Assembly (NCBI RefSeq): GCF_001679785.1
Contig: NZ_CP016287.1
Span: 434,001 to 498,000 of the forward strand
DNA: 64,000 nucleotides
Direction of reading: 5' to 3'
Source of the DNA: Rhizobium leguminosarum
GTDB taxonomy: Bacteria; Pseudomonadota; Alphaproteobacteria; Rhizobiales; Rhizobiaceae
Below are positions 27,471 to 36,094 of the stretch, piece after piece. The notes under the pieces are model-generated. The model was not told the origin of the DNA. It saw only the letters and a program-made list of their open reading frames with translations, and searched no databases. Every line of letters starts with the position of its first letter. The stretch's first letter is position 1. The translations under genes and the position numbers were made by a program.

Positions 27471-29036
27471 CTACGACGCTTTTCGTGCAATCTTCGCCTC
27501 TCTCTCCGGAGGGGGCGCATTGACGAGCTCGGATACGAACGTCGTCAGCGGTACGATGTTTTCGAGTTGGCTCGCCTGTTCCAGGGCGTCCATGTACTCG
27601 TCCCGGCGCGCGACCGGTATGACGGTCCAGGGGACTCTGCACTCTGCCAGCAGAGCATTCATGATGAAGCGTGCCGTTCGGCCGTTTCCGTCGGGGAAAG
27701 GATGGATGTAGGTGAACAGGAACGGAGCGACGACGGCTTTCGCGCGCGGATCGGGTTCCTCTTCGATGGATTCGAACAACGCGTCCATTGCATCGGCAAT
27801 GGCATGCGGTGGCAGGGGGACATGCGAAGAGCCGCGCAGGTAGACGTTGTGCGAACGATAGCCGGCGAGTTGATGCGCCTTGATGATACCCGCGGTGACC
27901 GAAGGACTGAACATCGCGCGAAACCAGTCTTGATGCCTTTCTTCAAGCAGTTTGCCGGTCGGCGCGCCATCAAGGATTTTCTTGATATCGTCGCGCACTT
28001 CCTCGAAAGCCAGTCGATAACCCTTGGCGGCCAATGCGTTTTTGGTCTCGTAGTCCTGTGCGTCCTCGTCCGGCTTCCACGCTCCGTCCTGGACCCTCTG
28101 AATGAGATCTTCGGACACTTCATATCCCTCGATCGAAAGCGAGTTCAGCGCGTCCGCCACATAGCGCTCGTCGATCTGGGCGATGTATCCGTCGCGGTCA
28201 TTGATGCGCAGTTGCTCGAATCCAATGTTGTCGAGCGCATCTTTCCTCATCCTCGCCCAGAGGTTCTTGATGCGCGTGGCGGAGGGAGCCTGAGCACGCC
28301 GCACATCGAGTTTGACCAGCTCGGTCGCAGGATCGAAGGGGTTCTCTTCGTGGGGATTGTAACCGGCCGCGTCCAGGGCTTTCATGATCGTGTCGGCGTC
28401 GCGCTCCCTGCCTAGATGGCGCAGAGCTCCCGCGACACGGCCACCCACATGGCTGCGTCCGCCATCAAGAAGATATTGCAGCAGCGAGCTGGTTCCACGG
28501 ATCGAGCCGATAACGGCAATGACGTCGGTTGCTGATGTTTTCCAGGACTCCGGCGACAGGTTGCAGACCGCCTCTTCCATCGGCATCAATCGCAACCGCT
28601 CTTTCGTCTCCGCCGGTTCATTGTCTTTCGAACGCAGCAAATAGAGCGATGTGTCGCTTGGCAGTTTCACGAGCTGGTTGTTCGCCTTTGGGCTTCTGAC
28701 GATGGCCTGCGACGGAATGGAGTGATTTTCTGACCAGAGAGCAACCGATGCTTCCGCGGAGAGGCGCCATTCATTGGGGAAGCGGTCATCCAGATATCGG
28801 GTTACAAATTCCCAGTACACGGTACTCCACGCGGCATCGATTCTATTCTTGGCGGAAGGCCTCGAATTGACTGCCAGCCAGCCTTTCATGATCTCTTCGA
28901 GAAAGCCGTTGTCCTGCAAGCGCTCTCTATGGACGCGGCTGAGCTCGTCCGACTTCACGACCGACCTGGTGCCATTCTGGGTGACACCCCTCAGCTCCGA
29001 GAGCGATGTTGCGAGCAGTTCGTTGGGTTTCGCCAT
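27471..29036 (-). CDS. Fic-domain protein (probable AMP-transferase)
   Basis: A 521-residue protein with the complete Fic active-site motif HPFPDGNGRTAR near residues 445-456. The first 300 residues carry no domain I can name. Fic enzymes transfer AMP or similar groups to protein hydroxyls and often act as toxins. I see no clear inhibitory (S/T)xxxE(G/N) helix, so a separate antitoxin or another control would be needed. The ATG at 29036 has AGGAGG at good spacing. Upstream, 63-230 bases from the start, lie seven 24-bp repeats that could be an operator array. It is flanked by traH relics, so it may have arrived with a conjugative plasmid. Confidence 0.85.
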   Translation of the reverse strand: MAKPNELLATSLSELRGVTQNGTRSVVKSDELSRVHRERLQDNGFLEEIMKGWLAVNSRPSAKNRIDAAWSTVYWEFVTRYLDDRFPNEWRLSAEASVALWSENHSIPSQAIVRSPKANNQLVKLPSDTSLYLLRSKDNEPAETKERLRLMPMEEAVCNLSPESWKTSATDVIAVIGSIRGTSSLLQYLLDGGRSHVGGRVAGALRHLGRERDADTIMKALDAAGYNPHEENPFDPATELVKLDVRRAQAPSATRIKNLWARMRKDALDNIGFEQLRINDRDGYIAQIDERYVADALNSLSIEGYEVSEDLIQRVQDGAWKPDEDAQDYETKNALAAKGYRLAFEEVRDDIKKILDGAPTGKLLEERHQDWFRAMFSPSVTAGIIKAHQLAGYRSHNVYLRGSSHVPLPPHAIADAMDALFESIEEEPDPRAKAVVAPFLFTYIHPFPDGNGRTARFIMNALLAECRVPWTVIPVARRDEYMDALEQASQLENIVPLTTFVSELVNAPPPEREAKIARKAS

Positions 29037-29098
29037 GCCATCCTCCTGTGATCGCTCCACCTTTATGCACATCGGTAGCACAAAACCTGTCGATGGCT

Positions 29099-29266
29099 GC
29101 TGGATGGCGATGCACTAATTTACCGCATAAGGATTACACTACTTTTCTGCGTATTACTCACACTAATTTTGTGTATTTGAATCGCACTAGTTTTCGGTAT
29201 GTCATTCACACTAATTTCCCACATCCGAATCACACTAAAATTGCGTATCTGGTTCGCACTAGTTTT
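29099..29266. repeat. seven tandem 24-bp repeats upstream of fic
   Basis: Seven contiguous degenerate units of exactly 24 bases, each ending in a variant of CACTA(A/G)TTTT, often preceded by GTAT about 10 bases earlier. Units start at 29099, 29123, 29147, 29171, 29195, 29219 and 29243. They lie just upstream of the fic start and probably cover its promoter. The period resembles iterons or a cooperative operator array. Confidence 0.8.
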
Positions 29267-29336
29267 TGTATATTGGTGGGTCGGGGCCGATACCGTGCGG
29301 CGCTCACAAGCCAGTTCACCGCGGGGGAAACCGCTC

Positions 29337-29954
29337 TCACTTTTGCCCACCAATGCGTGAGAGGTCGAACCTGATACCAGTTGACTGGGCATCACGGCTT
29401 TCCTCGGCATCTGGCGATACGGCAGGCTCGTCTCGAGCCTCATTGGCCACGGGTGTTCTCTCAACGGGCGCAACTCTATCCATTTTCATCGCGCCGTCCG
29501 GATCAGGCGCCAGAAAAACCTGTACGCCCTCAAATTCGCCGGTCTTCCACGAATAGACAGCATCCTCGAATATTTGCGGCAGAACATCCTTTGCTGTCGG
29601 ATTGCCGTACCACTTCGCGACGATACGCATGACCTTGGCGAACAGCTTCGTTCCCATGCGCAGGTTCTCGCAAGCGTCAACGAGATCAGGCTTCAGTTCC
29701 GAAGCGTCCTTCACGCCGATGCCGACCGGGATCTGTGTCAGCCCGGCGCGAACGACCGCCTGGCCGACATTCTGGCGGATGATCTCCATCGCCTCGTCCG
29801 CGGTCGTCGGCTTCGGCACCAGGATCAGCCGGCCGCCCGACTTGACAGAAATTGCTAGCGGATCCGGGGAACCGGCCGCTTCCACAAACTGCTCGGCGAT
29901 AGCCGAGGTGAGGGAAGGATCAGTACATTTCGAAATGAGGGCGGCGTCGAGCAT
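29337..29954 (-). CDS. traH: conjugal transfer protein TraH
   Basis: A 205-residue protein matching rhizobial/agrobacterial TraH: MLDAALISKCTDP at the start, LDACENLRMGTKLFAKV-type centre (LKPDLVDACENLRMGTKLF), WYGNPTAKDVLPQIFEDAVY and the C-terminal IRFDLSRIGG. The ATG has a GGAGCC element upstream. In Ti/Sym plasmids traH follows traB in the traAFBH operon; here a decayed traB lies directly upstream. The gene itself looks intact, but with its operon broken it is unlikely to function in transfer. Confidence 0.85.
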   Translation of the reverse strand: MLDAALISKCTDPSLTSAIAEQFVEAAGSPDPLAISVKSGGRLILVPKPTTADEAMEIIRQNVGQAVVRAGLTQIPVGIGVKDASELKPDLVDACENLRMGTKLFAKVMRIVAKWYGNPTAKDVLPQIFEDAVYSWKTGEFEGVQVFLAPDPDGAMKMDRVAPVERTPVANEARDEPAVSPDAEESRDAQSTGIRFDLSRIGGQK

Positions 29955-29976
29955 CTTGAGGCTCCGAACTTACGTA

Positions 29977-30439
29977 TTAAAGGAAAGGATAAACGGTTTG
30001 GAAAACAGCCGAGCCCAGGCGCTGGCGCTGGATCGCGACGATCTTGGTGTCGGCCGTCCACCAGCCGTTGCCAACGGCAACGATCATCTCGGGGTACGGA
30101 GAGCATGGATTGCAGGACCGGCCAGACGATGAGCTGCTCGTAGCAGATCAACGGGGTAAGTCTGACCGGTCCGATCCCGACAACGGGATTGGCGAAGAAA
30201 TAGGCACTGGCGCCGCCGCTCTGCCCGAGCCAGGACCGCCACGGCTGCCACATCGAGCCAGGCATACGCTCACGGTAGAGGATATGGCCGCCGTCCCGGT
30301 CGATCGCGATGAGGACATTGTCATATCCGTCACCGCCGATAACTGTCGCGCCGGCGACAACCGCCACTTCACTTTCAAAGAGGTTTTGCCTCCAAAGTTG
30401 CTCGACGGTCGGCGTTCGATGTCTCTCAAGTTGCGCCAC
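29977..30439 (-). pseudogene. traB: traB remnant upstream of traH
   Basis: Minus-strand frames give TPTVEQLWRQNLFESEVAVV, YDNVLIAIDRDGGHILYRER, AYFFANPVVGIG, LICYEQLIVWPVLQSML, then after a frameshift near 30095 PEMIVAVGNGWWTADTKIV down to a TAA at 29977. This is the nitrilase-like C-terminal domain of TraB. The 5' part is replaced by an IS5 relic near 30430. Confidence 0.7.
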
Positions 30440-30767
30440 TCCTCGACCAGATTGGCGGTCCGATCGGACAGTTCACAGCCGACGGTGCCTATGATGGAAA
30501 ACCTACATACGACGCAGTCATCGATCATAGCGCGGCGGCGGCTATCGTCATTCCGCCTCGCGCCAACGCGGTCGAGCCAAGCGACGATAGGCCTCCCGGC
30601 CAACGGAACCGGCATATCGCCGCAATCAACAGTGACGGCCCGATGAAATGCGGGCCAGGTCGCTGCCTGGTCAGCAGACCGAAGTCGCCATCGGCTGCGC
30701 CGTCCTCAACCGCATGCTTGCTTGCGCACGCCCGAAAGCTGTCCGCCGCAAGGCAGCCACGCCATAG
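30430..30767 (+). pseudogene. IS5-family transposase 3' relic
   Basis: Plus-strand pieces LLDQIGGPIGQFTADGAYDG, IVIPPRANAVEPS and, in another frame, TEVAIGCAVLNRMLACARPK with a TAG at 30765-30767. It is a different IS5 (IS903/IS1381-like) sequence from the element at 26233. The 5' half is missing. Confidence 0.6.
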
Positions 30768-30909
30768 TCAGCCGTTTCAAAGATCCACATCCGTTCAGTT
30801 CCACATCCGTGCACCAACGCCCAACAGTGCGCGCTTGGCATCGAACATATCCCATGCACCTGACGTTAACCCGACCTGGGTCAACCTGAAGTCGCATCGC
30901 CTCAGCACC

Positions 30910-31621
30910 GTTGGGTCTCACCGCGACTGCGCTTGTTGTAGCCGGTGGATTTCTGCCATGCCATCCGCCCTTTGGTCTGGATTTCTGCAATATGGCGATC
31001 GCGGACAGATGGAACCAGCACCGATTGAGGGCTGGCAACGGCAGTCTTGGGAGGTGGGATAATGACCTCCACGATCTCACCAAAGCGTGTCGCCAGAAGA
31101 TCTCGGGTTGGCGTTCCATCATAGGCGCCGTCGGCAATGAACTTCTCGACGGGGCCACCAATCTGGTCCAGAAGTCCTGGTAACGCTGTCGGATCGCCGA
31201 CATCATCCACGGTCAGATCGGACAAACAATCTCACCACTGACAAGATTGAGACCAAGGTGCAGTTTGCGCCATCTTTGCGTTTGGCCTTGGTTTTGTGCT
31301 TGTTTTCCAGCCACTCGCCCTCGCCGAAGACCTTCAAGCCGGTGCTGTCGACAACCAGATGGACCGGACCTGATGTTGTGGCTCGGACTTTGTCGACGGC
31401 AACGCCAGCCCTTTGCTCCGGCGAGACAGGGTGGAGAAGTCAGGCACGGCAATATCGAACCCCATCAGCGCCGCGACACTGCGCATCAAGCCTTGGGTCT
31501 GGCGTAGCGCCAGCCCGTAGACGACGCGCAGGGTCAAGCACAACGTAATCGCCAGATCCGAGTATTTCGGCTGACCACCCCGCGATGTCCGCCTCCGCGC
31601 CGTCCATAAAGACAGGGCCTC
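30910..31621 (-). pseudogene. IS5-family relic, inverse partial copy of 26233-27345
   Basis: Near-identical on the minus strand to about 26434-27150 (WTARRRTSRGGQPKYSDLAI ... IADGAYDGTPTRDLLA ... RMAWQKSTGYNKRS), including the same frameshift. Both termini are missing. At its right edge it abuts the last codons of trxA, sharing the TGA with TGAGGCCCTG of the IS. Confidence 0.75.
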
Positions 31622-31937
31622 AGGCAGCGTTCGAAATCCAGTTCGAAAGAACCGTCTTCGGCTTTGCGCCGAAGGAGATATCGGCGACTTCGCCGCCCTT
31701 GAAGATCGCAAGCGTCGGAATGGAGAGCACACCGAACTGTGCGGCGAGTTCCGGATTCTCATCGATATTCAGCTTGACCTTGACCTTGCCTTCCATCTCG
31801 ACGGCGATTTCTTCGAGGCTCGGCGCAATCATCTTGCACGGGCCGCACCATTCAGCCCAGAAATCGACGACGACGGGTTGTGCGGATTCCAGAACTTCCG
31901 ACTGGAAATTATTAATATCGACTTTCACGGTAGCCAT
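31620..31937 (-). CDS. trxA: thioredoxin
   Basis: A 105-residue cytoplasmic thioredoxin: [20 protein letters not shown] with the redox CGPC site near residues 31-34, the cis-Pro loop [11 protein letters not shown], and the normal C-terminal end. It reduces protein disulfides using thioredoxin reductase. The ATG follows AAGGAGCAG at good spacing. The stop codon coincides with the start of an IS5 relic, so the downstream flank was lost but the coding sequence is whole. A copy on an accessory region is probably additional to a chromosomal trxA. Confidence 0.95.
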   Translation of the reverse strand: MATVKVDINNFQSEVLESAQPVVVDFWAEWCGPCKMIAPSLEEIAVEMEGKVKVKLNIDENPELAAQFGVLSIPTLAIFKGGEVADISFGAKPKTVLSNWISNAA

Positions 31938-32215
31938 GGGCTGCTCCTTTAACGGAATTGGGTGTTGAACCAGATGTGATGGTGCGGTGCGGGATTTTCA
32001 GTTACCGACCCGACGCTATTTTGGACATAGGGGGCGTTGCCCCTGTGATGCCGGAGTTTGCCGAGACAAGGCGGTCGGACCCCTTGACCATGCGCGGATT
32101 CTCAAAATGTGCTATAATTGCCTCCTGACGGTTTTGTACATGCCAGACGTATTGCGTCCGTCACGTCGTATATAATCGTTATTCACGACAGTCAACAGTC
32201 AATAAGCTGCCGCGC
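31938..32215. other. trxA upstream region
   Basis: About 280 bases between trxA and an IS6 element. It holds a GC-rich short palindrome (AGGGGGCGTTGCCCCT near 32028) and no supported gene. The trxA promoter should be here, reading left. Confidence 0.3.
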
Positions 32216-33070
32216 TGGTACTGTCACATTGATTGCGGTAAGGAAATTGAGGTAGCAGCGCGCCCATGACCGTGAGTGCACCGACCTACAAGAACCACCG
32301 CTATCCGATCGAAATCGTAGCCCGTGCTGTCTGGCTCTACTTTCGCTTTAATCTGAGCCTGCGCGATGTCGAGGAAATGCTGCTCGATTTCGGGATCGTC
32401 GTTTCCTGCGAGACCATCCGCCGATGGTGCCGAAAACATGGCCTTGATTATGCGCGCCGCATACGCCGCAAGGCGCCGACGAAAGGCGATGTCTGGCACC
32501 TCGATGAAGTCGTGGTGCGCATCAACGGTCAGAAATGCTGGTTGTGGAGAGCGGATGATCAGGACGAATATGTGCTCGACGAGATCGTCCAGACGCGCCG
32601 TAACACCAAGGCGGCCAAGCGCCTGCTGACGCGACTTCTGAAGAAGCAGGGCATGCCGCCAAAGCGTAATGATCACCGACAAATTGCGCTCCTACGGGGC
32701 GGCCAAACGCCAGGTCATGCCGAACGTGGAACACCGCTCGCATAAAGGCTTGAACAACCGGGCCGAGAATTCTCACCTGCCGTTGAGAAAACGGAGCGAA
32801 CGCGACAGGGTTTCCGGTCGGTTGGCTCATTGCAACATTTCGTGTCGATCTTCTCCGCCGTGCGAAACCTCTTCGTCCCATCCCAGACCAACCGCTCCGC
32901 AGCACAAATTCGAACCCATCGACGCCAGGCAATGGCCGCGTGGGAAGCCGTGAGTGCACGGCCTGCCTGAAAAGCGCAGGCTCGGCCTCACCTGGCCACA
33001 TTCAAACAACGTGACAACGCCGTCCGCACGGGCCTTGACTCGCCTGCCATTCAAACAACGTGACAGCGCC
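32216..33070 (+). mobile_element. IS6-family element (second subgroup), decayed
   Basis: Bounded by GGTACTGTCACATTG at the left and GGCGCTGTCACGTTG read inward from the right. The right end is partly duplicated: CATTCAAACAACGTGACA occurs near 33000 and again near 33050. It contains a frameshifted transposase. Confidence 0.65.
32266..32954 (+). pseudogene. IS6-family transposase, frameshifted
   Basis: The first frame has YPIEIVARAVWLYFRFNLSL, VEEMLLDFGIVVSCETIRRW and DVWHLDEVVVRINGQKCWLW (first Asp). A shift near 32670 leads to MITDKLRSYGAAKRQVMPN and NNRAENSHLPLRKRSER (Asp and Glu). A further shift near 32810 leads to the usual tail (LQHFVSIFSAVRNLF ... AMAAWEAV). At least two frameshifts, so inactive. 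Confidence 0.8.
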
Positions 33071-33218
33071 GGCACCGCACCTCGCCCGCCGCTCAATCAC
33101 CTTCGACCGTGGGACCGTCGCGGAGATTGGCTTGCGGCGTGGCCGCCAGTTGATCTGCATCAACGCCGCAAAGGCAAATCAGACATAGGATCTCGCCGTC
33201 GCAACGGAGGAAGAGTCT

Positions 33219-33536
33219 ATGCCCGCAAACACCGTCATTCCTATCGGCGACGACGCCCTTTCCACTGCAATTAGAATGCGCTTGGAACTGGAACTCGGAC
33301 TGACGTACGATGTCGTGAAGGTGACGGTTCTCAATGGTGAGGTGACCTTGCGCGGAAGGATGGCGTGTCCGTCGAAAAGGGAAGCAGCGAAGGTCACCGC
33401 GGAGAGCGTGCGCAGAGTGCGCAGAGTGATCAGCGACATTTCGACGGCATATTACATGGCCGGGAGCCCAGCCGATCGTTGGCATGAAGGCTGCGCATGG
33501 GCCTGTCGCAAATTTTGGCGCTTAACGGTATGTTGA
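33219..33536 (+). pseudogene. BON-domain protein truncated by IS6
   Basis: The ATG at 33219 follows GGAGGAAGAG. The first 93 codons form a BON domain: DALSTAIRMRLELELGLTYD, VKVTVLNGEVTLRGRM and VRRVRRVISDIS. At 33499 the frame enters the IS6 copy and ends at 33536, so the last residues are IS-derived. BON domains bind phospholipid membranes and occur in osmotic-stress proteins. Whether the truncated product works is unknown. Confidence 0.65.
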
Positions 33537-34389
33537 CCATGGGAAGAGAGATGCCGCTCCGAAAGTTGTGGAGCGAGCCTATGATTCTAAATGCTATTGC
33601 CGAAAAGCTGAAGCGGCAATCGAAAGATGATTTCAATGGCCGGCATTTCGAAGCATGGCCGATCGTGCAGGCGGTTGCCTGGTATTTGGGTTATCCACTC
33701 AGCTATCGGGATCTTGAGGAGATGTTCCGGGAATGTGGCTTCGAGGTCGATCATAGCACCGTCAACCGTTGGGTTCTGGCCTACGCGCCGATGGTCGAAA
33801 CGCGGCTTCGCCAGTTCCGGCGGCCGCATTTCGGCTCTGTCCGGATTGACGAGACCTACGTCAAGATCCGCGGCAACTGGCGATATTTGTATCGGGCCGT
33901 CGACAAACACGGAAATCCGGTAGATTGCCTGCTGACAGTGAAGCGGGATCTCGATGCCGCCAAGCGGTTCTTCCGCAAGATGCTGAAAGATGAGCCCTTG
34001 CTGGCACCGACAAAGATCGGCACTGACGGTGCCGATGCCTTCCCATCGACGATCAAAACGTCGGTTGACGATGGGCTTCTCCATCCGGACCCGGGTGCAT
34101 TATGTCACCAAGCATCTTCCAGCAGGGCATCGAGAGCGACCATTTCCGGGGAAAAAGAACATGCCCAAAATCGGTGGCTTCCAATCCTTCGAAACCGCGC
34201 GGCGAACCATCGCTGGTTTCGAGGCGATGCTGTGGTTGAGGAAAGGCTTCGGTTTTACCGGTGGCTGGACTGTCAACCACCAGAACGATCTACTTGCGCG
34301 CCTCTTCGAACTCCAAAAGGTTAACAAAGCGTGAAATCCACGTCGTTCGGGGATAATTGCGACTTGCAAATATCTTTGCGACAAGCCCC
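33499..34389 (+). mobile_element. IS6-family insertion sequence, copy 2 (inverse of copy 1)
   Basis: Bounded by GGGCCTGTCGCAAAT (left) and GGGGCTTGTCGCAAAG (read inward from right), like the element at 22344-23235 but in the opposite orientation. The sequence is diverged and the transposase frameshifted. The two copies bracket about 10 kb of mosaic DNA. Confidence 0.8.
33581..34334 (+). pseudogene. IS6-family transposase, frameshifted
   Basis: Same family as 22400-23152: FNGRHFEAWPIVQAVAWYLG, VRIDETYVKIRGNWRYLYRA, GTDGADAFPSTI. A shift near 34095 then moves to another frame with VHYVTKHLPAGH, NMPKIGGFQSFETARRTIAG and LLARLFELQKVNKA. The catalytic Glu region (HRERPFPG instead of IESNHFRVK) is also altered. 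Confidence 0.82.
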
Positions 34390-34689
34390 CGGTCAGGTTC
34401 TAAACTCGCCCGGCAGTTTCCAGACCAAATGGCAGATCGTTAGGCTTATCCGCGCCGCGCTCCGGGCCAGTCGGCAAATTGACTCTTCAGCAAAGGACAA
34501 CGAATGTTCTGCGATTACTTCCATTCCCTGAAGGGGTCGACGCAGCCAGCCTCGCAACGGCACGGCGACACCGGTCCATCAACACCAGTGGCTTGCGCAG
34601 CGGACAACTCTGACGCAACAAAAAGGCGATATGAGGCGAAAAAGGTCAGGCCCAAGACGGAGGCGCTAGACGAAACACGCGGTCAGTTG
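34390..34689. other. upstream region of the omptin gene
   Basis: About 300 bases between the IS6 end and the omptin start. The omptin frame is open back to 34504 but that part is hydrophilic and precedes a clear signal peptide, so I treat it as leader. No other gene is seen. Confidence 0.3.
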
Positions 34690-35637
34690 ATGAAGCGCGT
34701 CATTACCGGATCCGCAGTCACTTCCTGTTTACTGGTGGCCACCCCATCACTGGCCGCCGCAAACAACGCTCTGTTTTCCTCCGACGACGGCAATATCGTC
34801 GTTTTCGGCGGACTCGGCCTCGCCAACATCAAGGCCCAGGAATTTGGCTATGAAGGCGACCGCAAGCTCAGCCAGCTGAACTGGGAAAGCAAGGGGATGA
34901 CCCTTTTCACTGTTGGTGTGGACGCGCACATTGACAACGACTGGAGCTTGAAGGGCAACGTCGAAATCGGCACCGGCGGCAACGGTCACATGGTTGACTA
35001 CGACTGGGACAGTGGCGAGCATGATGACTGGAGCGACCGCTCAATCCATCCCCTTACCGAACTCGATCACTATGTCGCCGGAGCGATCCAGTTGAACCGG
35101 ATCATCTACGGAAACGAGACCAGCAGTATCGCGGTCGGCGCCGGTGTCCAATATACCGACGTCAAGTGGACCGCCTATGGCGGGTCCGGCATCTATTCGT
35201 CCAAGGGTGGCTTCCGAAACGACCCCTGGAAGGATCCAGACTGGGAAAGAGGCATCAGCTATCAGCAACGGATTCCGATTGGCTTCCTCAGCCTGAGCGG
35301 CGAATACAACTTTGGCGATCTTACCATCAGCGGCGGCCTTCAGACCGGCTTGAGCTTCGGCATCAAGGACATCGACGACCATTGGCTGAGGGATCTCCGG
35401 TTTCATGATGACATTGACCCTGCGCCGACAATCGGCGCAACTGTTGCCCTTGACTACGCGATGACGCCAGCTGCTTCGCTCTATCTGTCCGGTTCGTTCG
35501 AGCAGGTGTTTAACAGCCGCGGGGAAACGCAAGAAGAGGACACCGAGGAGGGCACACGCTCCGCCTGGCAAAAGGCCGCGGCCGGGGCAAACTTTCAGTC
35601 GATGTCAATCTCGTTCGGGCTAAAAGCCACGTTTTAA
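34690..35637 (+). CDS. omptin-family outer-membrane protease
   Basis: A 315-residue protein with a signal peptide (about residues 1-22, ending PSLA) and beta-barrel-type alternation. The catalytic residues of OmpT are all recognisable: the Asp pair in MVDYDW (D103, D105; OmpT D83/D85) and the Asp-His pair in IDDHW (D229 or D230 and H231; OmpT D210/H212). SDRSIHPLTELDHY matches the conserved omptin strand after the first pair. Omptins cleave host peptides and proteins at the cell surface, between basic residues in enterobacteria. The start at 34690 is set by the signal peptide; its ribosome binding site is weak. The gene stands alone between IS relics, suggesting horizontal acquisition. Confidence 0.85.
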   Translation: MKRVITGSAVTSCLLVATPSLAAANNALFSSDDGNIVVFGGLGLANIKAQEFGYEGDRKLSQLNWESKGMTLFTVGVDAHIDNDWSLKGNVEIGTGGNGHMVDYDWDSGEHDDWSDRSIHPLTELDHYVAGAIQLNRIIYGNETSSIAVGAGVQYTDVKWTAYGGSGIYSSKGGFRNDPWKDPDWERGISYQQRIPIGFLSLSGEYNFGDLTISGGLQTGLSFGIKDIDDHWLRDLRFHDDIDPAPTIGATVALDYAMTPAASLYLSGSFEQVFNSRGETQEEDTEEGTRSAWQKAAAGANFQSMSISFGLKATF

Positions 35638-35654
35638 GTGGTAGCATCAGAAGA

Positions 35655-35793
35655 CCTTCGCCGCGCGCCAGTCTGACTGTCCCGGGACAAATAGCCGCTT
35701 GGCGGCTTTGGCGTTGCGGCGACTCTGATTCAGAATATCGAGCACGATCCCGTGCTGGTCCACCGCCCGCCACAGCCAGTGCTTCTGGCCGGC
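35655..35793 (-). pseudogene. IS6-family transposase fragment
   Basis: The minus strand reads GQKHWLWRAVDQHGIVLDIL and NQSRRNAKAAKRLF, the central region of an IS6 transposase. Both ends are missing. It is a third IS6 subgroup relic in the window. Confidence 0.6.
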
Positions 35794-36094
35794 TATGCAC
35801 GTAAAGCTTTAGCCAATTCGGCTTTTGTAAGATGGCTGCGCGGTTCAGCCGCGAAAACGATTGTTTGCTTCAGTTTCAGCAGCCCAGATCGGCCTATGCG
35901 CTGGAGGAATTGGATGGTTACGGAGTCTGGAGATGACCCCGCTGCGGGACAGGAATGGCCGGCGCACCTGGAGCGGCGGCGCTGGTGCCCTTGCGATTTT
36001 CGACGCATGACCTGATGTGGTGGACGGCCTCTGCTCCCGGCATCGCAATGTGCCAAAGTGTGGCTGTCGAAAGTCACATAAGGGAGAGCCGTCC

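Noticed and set aside
29099..29266. CRISPR array
   Set aside because: The 24-base units are contiguous and degenerate throughout, with no constant-repeat/variable-spacer structure and no cas genes.
29120..29473. Minus-strand 117-codon frame across the 24-bp repeats
   Set aside because: The repeat length is a multiple of three, which keeps frames open on both strands by chance; there is no recognisable protein.
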